Positions 44,169-54,340 of a stretch of 64,000 bases of DNA are shown here, in pieces. The stretch spans positions 8,686,001-8,750,000 of the forward strand of contig NC_070618.1 in NCBI RefSeq assembly GCF_027172205.1. The letters are read 5' to 3'. The first letter of the stretch is position 1. Each line of letters starts with the position of its first letter. Source of the DNA: Podarcis raffonei. Its lineage: Eukaryota > Chordata > Lepidosauria > Squamata > Lacertidae. The position numbers and the translations under genes are program-made. The notes under the pieces are model-generated. The model saw nothing but the letters and a program-made list of their open reading frames with translations, was not told where the DNA came from and did not search any database.

Positions 44169-47100
44169 CCGCTTACTCCCCTGGCCAATGGATCTCAGGA
44201 ATGTGCCCAGGAATCTCCCCTTTGAGCTCCATAGGCCCAGGTCAGCTGGCAACTGAAGCAGCTTCTTAGTTGGAAGCAAGGCAGAGAGGAAATGACCCTC
44301 TATTCGGCTGGTAGAAGGTGATAAAAAAAGAGGGAAGAATATTGTGCTGTTCCAATAAGCTGGATGACTTTTAAAAAAAACCAAACCAACCAATTTTAAT
44401 GATGATGTCAGCATGATTACCAAAAGCGAACAGCAATGGGGGGGAAAAACAAAAAATCTTTGCACAAAGCTTGTGGAGAGGTTATAGGACATTGCATCAA
44501 AAGATCATTAGCCCCACACATTCCAGTGTTTTCCCCTTGTTGCAATAAATCCAAATTTGGGATGATTTTTAAAAATTCTTTTGGATACCTAGATTTTTGG
44601 TTCTTAAAATTCTGCATATGATTTAAGTGTCTCCCACTGATAATACTTCTTTGGCAGTGTTCAGGCTGCTTTAAATGCAATTTTACTTTTTAGCAGAGGA
44701 AGCAGGTAAGCAAAGATGGGAGCTGTGGGCTCAAGACCCTCCCCCCCCCCCAAAAAAAATATGGACACTGGAGCAACACTTTCTCCTGCCCATATGCCCA
44801 TAGCTAGATGTACCTCAAAATCAAACTGGCTAATACATACATGAAATTTCGGGATTAGGCTGAGCTACATGCTTGACTAGATGACTCTCAGGGTCCCTTT
44901 CCAACTCTACCCGTTTATGACTGATTGCACTGGGAAAATCTGAGGACCTTTTACCCTCCTCGATGGGTACGTGGCATTGCTCCTGGGAGATGTGGATCAG
45001 GGCCTTCTTTGGGATGGACTTCTGCGCCCACCTCTTGCTGAGAATGCTCAAAAGTTTCCCACATTGCATCCCAGATACTAGATGCTCCTAGCATCTCCTT
45101 AGAGAAAGCAAGGAGGACAAAACATTTCAATGCAGATCTTAAATGCTTTATTGCCGTACAAGATTGTGGCTTCTGTTCTAGTTAACAAGTCAAGTGCTCC
45201 ATGGATGAGAGAGAAATAGAGGCTGTGACTCTAGAGGTGAAATTGGGTAGCCGTGAATTGGTTTCTCAATGCTGTTCAAAACGGGACTCAAGGTCAGTGG
45301 CAAGAATTAGACACAGGTGGAAGTCGCCAGCTAACAGAGGTTGCGGTTATACCTGAGCATGCGCCACAGGCAAACACTCTCGTCTGTGAAACCCTCCTCG
45401 ACACCTGCTCCACTCAGTACGTCTCCTGGGAGGAAAGGGGACTTGGGCATGCACAGTGGCAGCCAGAGGTACCGTTGGGCCAGGGGGCTCAGGGTGGGCA
45501 GCTGCTCAGATTGCGCCTCCCACCACTGAGCCAGGGAGACATTTGCAGGAGCCGCCTGTGCCAGCTGTTGGTAGCGGAACCACTCCACCTCTGCCACCTC
45601 TGCCAGCCCAGGGATGGCCTGCTCCTGCTGCAGCAGCTGGCTCCACCCCACAGCGCCCACCTGCTTGGGATCAAGGGCGCGCACGGCCTTCAATGTGGGC
45701 ACCGCAGGGTGAGAGCTGAGCAAGTGCTCCAGGCGGGTGAGGCTGCAAGCCAGGACCTCGCGGAACTGCGATGCGAAACGAGGTGGGCACAGGGCCAGCT
45801 GCCTCCTGGTGTTTGGCCCAAACCCCGTGTCCAGGTGGTAAGAGAAGGCAATGCGCAAGGCCTCCAGCTCGCCATAGGCCCGGTGCGCTAATGGCTCCCC
45901 CAACTTGTGCAGGAACTGCGCCGTGCTCAGGAGGACTGCCCCATGCTCTGCTGCAAAGGTGGCCTCCGCCACCAACTCCTCGCTGCCTGACCCAAGAAGC
46001 GCCTGCAGTTTGGCCATGGCGGCACCCTCTTCTTCATCAGCTGCCACGAACTCCATCAGGACAGGGAGATGTTCTGCGATGACGCCGGCCTTCTCCAGCC
46101 AAGCCTCTGGCCCAGTCCACCTACTGGGAACGGGCAGGGAGAGTGCCAGGCCGCGCTCTCTCAGAAACAGCTCATAACGGTGGCGCAGGGCAGCCCGCCT
46201 CCCGAATGTCTCCTCCAGGAGGTGCAGCACAGAAACCAGCCTTTCCAACTTATCTGGCCACAGCTCCATCACCAGCTCCAGCTGGTGCGCCAGGCAGGGG
46301 ATGTGAAGGGCAGTGGGCAACACCGTGCCCAGAATCCCGTTGGCAGCAAAGGCTTGGATCATGTGGGCATTCCCAGAAGTGACCACAGCCAGCACCCTGT
46401 GGGACAAGACGTGCCCTTCGCTCAAAACGCCGATGACGGCCCGAGCCACCAAATGGTGGCTCAGCTGCTCCAAGAACTCCACACCCAGGAGCAGAGGAGA
46501 CTGCCCAGGCCTGTCCAGAGGCAGGACAGAGATGCCAAGGATGGCCCTCCCGTCCCCTGTCGTCGCCTCATGAAGGAAGACAAAAGTATCGCGGCGGTGG
46601 AGAACCTGACGGAGACCCGACTTGTGGCGCCGCCGCAAGGCCGGGAGAACGCTGCGGTGGAGCTGGGCCACGGATGGGAGCGAGCGCCTCACACCCAGCG
46701 GGCGCGTGATGAGAGCCTCGAAGAAGCCTGCCTCAGAAAGCGGGATGCCTGTGTGGGCCAAGGCCTGCACCAGAGAGAGCAGGATTGGGTCTGGTTCGGG
46801 GACGGATTCCGAGCGGCGGCACCAAGCTTGTCCCTCAGAGCGGAGGGATGAGGCCGATGCCTGTTTGCGAAGCTGGGGGCCTCTGGTGGAACCGGCATCC
46901 GAGCGACGGCGGCTGGGAGGAACGTGGGCCGGCGACGACTCCTCAGAGTTCAGGGAGGAACGCAGGCCAGAGGCCTGGGTGGGCTTCCTCAATGGAGTTG
47001 CCATGGCTCAGCTGTGGAAGAAGGTGGACAGGGTGTCAAGAGAGGGAAAAGACGTTTGTTGTACCTGCAGCAAAACTCTAACATTGGGCAGAGACACACC

Positions 47101-50100
47101 ATACATATCACTTCCCTCAAAGAATATTGGGAACAGGGGGGCCAACTTGGACAAAATATTGAGGAGCCCCCCCAAGACATGGCACACAAACATCATTCGA
47201 ATTGCAGTGTCCAATTTTGGGTGCCCCCTCCAGCCCCCTCAAATATTTTATAGGGGGGGGGCAAAGGGACCTTGGCCCCTAGGATAGGGTTACCAGACGT
47301 CCCTGGTTCCTGGGGACAGTCCCTGGATTTGCAAATCTGTCCCCAGACAAATTCCGTCCCCGGAATGTCCCCAGATTTGCAACCTGTCCCCGGGAAATGT
47401 GGCAGTGGCAGCCTCAGCAGCCCGGAGCCAGCCTGGTAGCGCAGTGGGCTCTGGCTGGCTTCAGGAGCTGCCCGCTGCCGTGGCGCCTGCCATTTTTCCT
47501 GCGCCATGGCAGCAAGCAGCTCCTGAAGCTAGCCAGAGCCGACTGCGCTACCAGGCTGGCCCCTTCTGGGCAACACCTGCCTGCCCGTGACTCCCAAGCT
47601 TCCCCTGATCTGTCAAAACAAAGGGGGAAGGAGATCGGGAAAGGCTCAGAAGTCATGGGCAGGCCGTTGCACAGTTTTTAAAAAAACTGCGCATTTATGT
47701 TTCACAGGGTGTGAAAAAAGGGCTTTGCACCTTTATAAAATATGCATGTGTGCTTGGGCCCAGGGTCTTTTGCCTCACCACCCCCACTACTGACTCCCTG
47801 TTGCTACTCAGCTTCAAAAAAAAAAAAAAGTGTCCCCGGATTCATTGAAAAAAAAATCTGGTAACCATGTGTTATTTTAAAGACATATTCTTGAAGGAGG
47901 AGTGGATGGGCAAAGTGGCCAACCTTCCAATCGGAGACACTGGTGGCTCTTTGCTTAGTCCGCAAGTATCTAAGAAACAGGACTGGACCAGGCTAGGAAA
48001 ACATCTGGGAGATATGGAAATTTTGAGTTCTCTTGCTTCCCTTTCACCAGATGTTTCCTAGTACACTGTGCAATTAGACAACTCTTTGCCTACATGGAGA
48101 TTACGGACAACAAGAACCTTGCCTTGCTAAATGGAAGGAAAGAATTGTGGCATGCCAGGGTTTTTTAATTAATGGTAGACAAGACGGACAACGGGTTGAG
48201 TTTCTGCTAGGCTTGATCATTTGCACAGTAGAGCCATGGAACATTAAAAAAAAAAGTGTCCCCAGATTCATTGGGGAAAAATCTGGTAACCATACCCTAG
48301 GAGTTGGCTCCAATGCCTGGGAACTGGAGTTTAAGGGTGCTGGGAAGTGCAGTTCTGTGAGGGGGTGGGGAAGCAAGGACTCTTATAGGGAAGTTGTGCT
48401 TTTTAAAAGTTTATTAATTTTTTAATGGTAAGAACCACCAGCATCGTATTTTCAAAATAGGAGCTGTAGAACATGCAAACTGGACAATAACTGTGTTGGT
48501 TTCAAGCCAGTATAACAAGTCATGTGCTTTCAATGTGCGTTGAATGTCCTTATGTTGTGGGTCTGCCCACTGCTTGTCATTGCAGAACCCCCCCAAACAC
48601 ATTTTCACCCAGTCAAAAATTGCAGCAACAACATACTAACACATTTATACATTTCACAGAACACGGATCTTTTGCTAGCTCTCTCTTACACGACTCAACT
48701 CCTACACTGACACACAGAACTCTGAACTAACACATTCCAGTTAGTAGGCCATTAATTATCACTCCCTTCAGAGACCTTGACCAATCAGGGAGCTGTCTCC
48801 ATGTCTCTGTTATCACCAGGCAGACTTACTCTTTCAGATTGCCTTCTGGCTGTCTGCCAAACCTTAACTGACTCTGTGGGAGTAGCTGCACATACACAGT
48901 TTCCCAACACTCCCTTCACAAACCAAGCCCAGAACCTTTACTCCTCATCTACAGTAAACACAGGAAAGCACATAGTTCCCAGGTAGCTACCTACCCACTC
49001 CTCCTGTACAACAGCATCCAAGTGAATCTCCCTGAGACCCACCCTTGCTGTCTGCCTCTTTTATGACCCCAGCTATGTTTGGCTCCGCCCATCCACTTAG
49101 GACTCACCTGTTCCACCTGGGAATGAGGCCGGGCTTTACCTGATCAGCCAAAACAGGCACAGGCAGTGGTGTTGCTAGACTTGTGTGACACACACAAGTG
49201 TATTAAAGAGAAAGGAGGCCCTAGCAGTTGTTGTGTTGGGGAGTAGCCAGAGATTAATTTCTGCTTCATTCATTCTATGAACCATAACACCAAAATTGGG
49301 CTGATTTTTTTTGGTGCCCCCCCCCCACAACTGGCAGTGCTGCATCTGACAAGCTGATCTCTGGAGGGTGTTCAGAAAGAGTGTGTGTTTGTGTGTCATC
49401 CCTGGAAAGTGTGCATAGGGATTACTCAGTGGTTTTTTTCTGGGGGGAGGAATGCAGGGGTACGCATACTCCTAATCATTTTGAGAATCTAAGTTTGGCC
49501 TCATTGAGGGGCAGTGTTTCAATATGAGTAGGAAAATGACAGTACCCCTAAACATTTATTTATTTTTAAGGAAAAAAGCACTGGGATTACTAACTTTTTT
49601 TGGGAAGAGGTTGTGCACCTTTAACAGTAGAAATTTAACAGGTGAAGCATTTCCTGGTATCAAGGTACAATACAATCATAGGAAAAGCTTTACTGGTGGA
49701 AGCTAATCAGGTAGTTGACTTGCCAGAGAAAAACAAAACAAAACTGGAAGCCTTATGAATGGCTAGGAAGGCATTTGGAGTAGAAAACTTCTTAAAAAAT
49801 TTCAGGGAGACAAGTAAGCATTTTAACAGCTGTGTCAAATGTAGCCGAGTTACCATCAGTGCATCTCTATACTGGAGAAAACATCACCTGGTGATTTATG
49901 CCTCTTTTGCAGCTGTTAACAGGCACACAGCCACTGCTTCTTAAAAAGAAAAGGTGGCCGTTCTCACTGAGAGATAAAATACCGCATTTATTTTACTTTA
50001 AGGTGACAACAACGTTTAGAAGCCAAACCAAGCTGGGCTTTCTCTAGTTCCTTGGGATGCTGTGGGAGAACTGGGATTAATCTGCCATTGAGTATCTCCC

Positions 50101-53100
50101 TGGTTTGACTTAAATGTTTATTTCACTAATCATTTCCTTCTTTGTTGGGAAGATAGCGACTGTGACAGTGGGACCAAGGCTCTCTGTCAGGAAATTCTCA
50201 GTTCCATCACCAAACCACAATGCCCAGGACACAAAGCCATGGCAATTAAACTAGTATTAAGACCAGATTGTAGCCCATCAAATGTTAGGTTTTTAGCTAT
50301 TCCACGGTGCTATTCCACGTAGAAGTGGATTATTGGAACCCTATTCCTAAGCAACCTCTCTCATCTCAATATGTATGGTCTGAAGGCCATGACCTTGCTG
50401 AAGCTGAGATCTGGGTCTGATCCTGAATGGGTGACTAGAAAATCACATGTGTACTGTCTTGGGTTCCAATACAGAAGGTTCCATTCCTGATAAGACCTCT
50501 TCTCATACCCTCCAATGTTTCTCTGATGAAAATAGGGACGCCCTATTCAGCAACAACAACAATTTATTTATACCCAGACCATCTGACTGGGTTGCCCCAG
50601 CCACTCTGGGTGGCTTCCAACATATATAAAAATGCAATAAAACATTTTAAAAGCCTTCTCTTTACACGGCTGCCTTCCGATGTCTTCTAAAGGTTGTATA
50701 GTTACTTATCTCCTTGGCTCATGGGTTGCATAACTCCTGTACCCTCCAACATTTCTCCGATGAAAATAGGGTCATCCTGGGACACGGGTGGCGCTGTGGG
50801 TTAAACCACAGAGCCTAGGACTTGCTGATCAGAAGGTCAGCGGTTTGAATGGGTGAGCTCCCATTGCTCGGTCCCTGCTCCTGCCAACCTAGCAGTTCGA
50901 AAGCGCTCAAAGTGCAAGTAGATATATAGGTACTGCTCCAGCGGGAAGGTAAATGGCGTTTCCGTGCGCTGCTCTGGTTCTCCAGAAGTGGCTTAGTCAT
51001 GCTGGCCACATGACCCGGAAGCTGTACGCCGGCTCCCTCGGCTAGTAAAGCGAGATGAGCACCGCAACCCCAGAGTCGGTCACGACTGGACCTAATGGTC
51101 AGGGGTCCCTTTACCTTTTAAGGAAAAGCAGGACATTCTGGGATCAAATCAGAAGCCAGGACAGCTTATGTAAATCCGGGACCGTCCCTGGAAAATAGAC
51201 ACTTGAGTCTTGCTTGCGCCTATCAGAATCACTAACCTAGAACGGCATACAAATGAGGACGGCCACCATTGTTGATCTGGATGGTGCAAAAGTGACCTCT
51301 CAGTGGCTAAAGAACAGAGTTCCCATATAGAAAGCTACTAATCTACCCCTAAAGGCAATTCAGTGTTCCATGTCCCTGAAAGGACTACAGTATTCCAGAT
51401 TCATCTGCTTAACCTCATAAAATACCATTTCATGTTTTCCTTTCCTCCAGATGTTGATGAGCCTGCAGCACCCACAGCACCTGTAATCGTAGTTACTGGA
51501 GTGATAAGTGGTGAGTCCACACATTTCTTCTACATCATGTAATGGCATTGATAAAAGGAATGGGCAGCAGTGAGAAATGGCTTAGACTTAGAGCATTCCT
51601 GGCTCAACACCACGAGCCTCATTTTTAGTGGTCCAGGGATTGCCTGTAAAAATACAATAAAAACCGTACAGCATGTTACAGTTGCTGCAACAGGCAGAAA
51701 GACAGGAACCCTGTTATCTCTTTGCAGCGTGGCTGCGGAAGGAACTGGGTGTGGGGAGTTTGAGTGGACAAACACCCGGAAGCAAAACTATTAAACAGCC
51801 CCTCTCTTGGCCTTTCTCAGCCTCGATTGAAGCTTCCACGGCTGCTTTTCCTTCTTGTTGTTTTTAAATTGAGAGACTGACTTAAGTAATGCGTAGGTTG
51901 GTCCTGACACACAAACTAGACAAGATCTGTGATGGGTGTTCCCATATTTTTCTTCACATTTTGGCAAATAACAGCTGTGGGGGGTGGGAGGGGGGGCGTG
52001 ATGAGGACCCCAGGGCTGGTCTGGGTTGGGTTGATTCTTCCTCCCAGCACCATTTTCTCAGTAGAAAAATGGCCTCCCCATTCAGCTGCTATTTGCTTTG
52101 TTCCTCTAGATGAGACCACAGTGGGAAAGGTTGAGACCACAACGGCAAAGGTTGAGACCACAACGGCAAAGGCTGAGACCACAACTCCAGCATCAACACC
52201 TGGTGAGCATCTTGTTGACAGTTTCATTTCATTTCCGCTTTCTATAGTACTATACCCAAGGCAGTTTACAAGCTGAAGAAACAACAAAATATACAACAAA
52301 GACTGCACACCTTATATTACAGGGGTGCCCAAATTTTTTTCAAAGAGGGCCAGATTTGATGAAGTGAACATGCGTGAGGGCCGACCAAAGTTGTTTTTTA
52401 GGATTGAGGTTGCTGAGCTTTTTAAAGGATTTTACCCCAGGACATATACTGCCATGGGGGCCAGATTAAATCGACCGGCAGGCCAGATTAGGCCCCCGAA
52501 ACGGACTTTGGACATGCCTACCTTATAACAATCTGATCCAATACAAAAAAGCCGTAATAAAAATATATCTGTAAAACAAACAACTGATATCAAATAAAGT
52601 AATATATTCAGTGATCCGTTGGAATTTAATAGTACACAATTGAAATTAAAGGTACCCCTGACCGTTAGGTCCAGTTGTGGATGACTCTTGGGTTGTGTGC
52701 TCATCTCGCTCTATAGGCCAAGGGTGCTGGTGTTTGTCCGCAGACAGCTTCCAGGTCATGTGGCCAGTATGACTAAGCTGCTTCTGGCAAACCAGAGCAG
52801 CGCACGGAAACGCTGTTTACCTTCCCACCAGAGCGGTACCTATTTATCTACTTGCACTTTGACGTGCTTTTGAACTGCTAGGTGGGCAGGAGCTGGGACT
52901 GAACAACAGGAGCTCACCCGGTCGCGGGGATTCGAACCGCCGACCTTCTGATTGGCAAGCCCAAGGCTCAGTGGTTTAGACCACAGTGCCACCCATGTCC
53001 CGTCAATTGAAATTAAATATCAGCAAATAATAATTAAACAGAAATCCACTGTCAACAATAACAGTAAATGTTTACTAAACTAGGATCAATAAAAATATCA

Positions 53101-54290
53101 GCAAGTCACAATGCATGATTTCACCGCTGCTACAAGGGTATGTCCAGGGTTCTCCTCTTCCCATTTTATACTCATGGCATCCCTGGGAGGCACCGTATTT
53201 TTCACTCCATAAGACACATCTGACCATAAGACGCACCTAGTTTTTAGAGGAGGAAAACCAGAAAAAAAATATTCTGAACGAAACAGTGGATGTATGAATT
53301 TTGTGGTTAATGCTGTGGCCACAGACATGTGATCTGATGGTGAATTTGGGGTGACCCAATGCAAAAATCCTGAGGATCCATGTGGATCCGTGCTTTGTAA
53401 CCACGTTTTTGTGCCATTGCGGCCCCACGCAACAGTGGGTGTGTGATTTTTTTTGGTGCAGGCTGTAGCCATAGACATGCTATGTGATCTGATGGTGAAT
53501 TTGGGGTGACCCAATGCAAAAATCCTGAGGATCCATGTGGATCCGTGCTTTGTAAACACATTTTTGCACCATTGCAGTCCCAGGAAATAGTGAATGCGTG
53601 ATTTTTTTGGTGCAGGCTGTAGCCATGGACATGCTATGTGATCTGATGGTGAACTTGGGGTGAATTTGGAGTGACCCAATGTAAAAGTCCTGATGATCCA
53701 TGGGCTTTTACCTCCCCCCTCCCAGGCAGCCTCGCTAGCGTCCCTTATCTCTCTCCCAATCCCACCGATCAGCTGCTTCCTTTCAACACTCCCTTCCCTC
53801 TTGTTTGCCTTAGAGTCTTTTCCTCAGCTGGAGCAGTTTTTTGCTCCTCCTTTTCTTCTAATTTCTCTCCTTATTGCTTTAGTCTTCCTGTTTCCCCCCT
53901 TTGCAAGTTTGCTGTCTTTACCTCCCCCACCCAGGCAGCCTCATTTATCTCTAGAGTCCCTTATCTCTCTCCCTGATCGGCAAACGATCAGCGGCTTTGT
54001 TTCAACACCCACGTCCCTCTTTCTTATTTTATTTTATTTTTTATTAAATATTTTCTTGATTTACAAAAGTGTGTGCAATGTCTCTCTCTCGTACATATAT
54101 ATTTTTTCCATGTGACATTTTTACAAGTCAGTTTCATTTGTTGAGACTTTGGGAAGAAAAGGGGGAAAGAGGTGGGGGGGAGATGAGTGGGGATGGGGTC
54201 AGGTGGCGATGAAGCATGATCTGCTTTTTGCCCCTAGGCAATTCGGCTCCAGGGACCACGCATTCACTCCATAAGACGCACAGACAGTTC

Positions 54291-54340
<50 letters not shown>

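Noticed and set aside
45253-47287. Long + strand open frames (212, 260 and 221 codons) opposite the hAT-derived gene
   Set aside because: Antisense shadows of a GC-rich coding region; they share no family landmarks and overlap each other in different frames.
53098-53679. 193-codon - strand frame with a repeating PNSPSDH pattern
   Set aside because: Product of the 150-base minisatellite, whose unit length keeps the frame open by chance.
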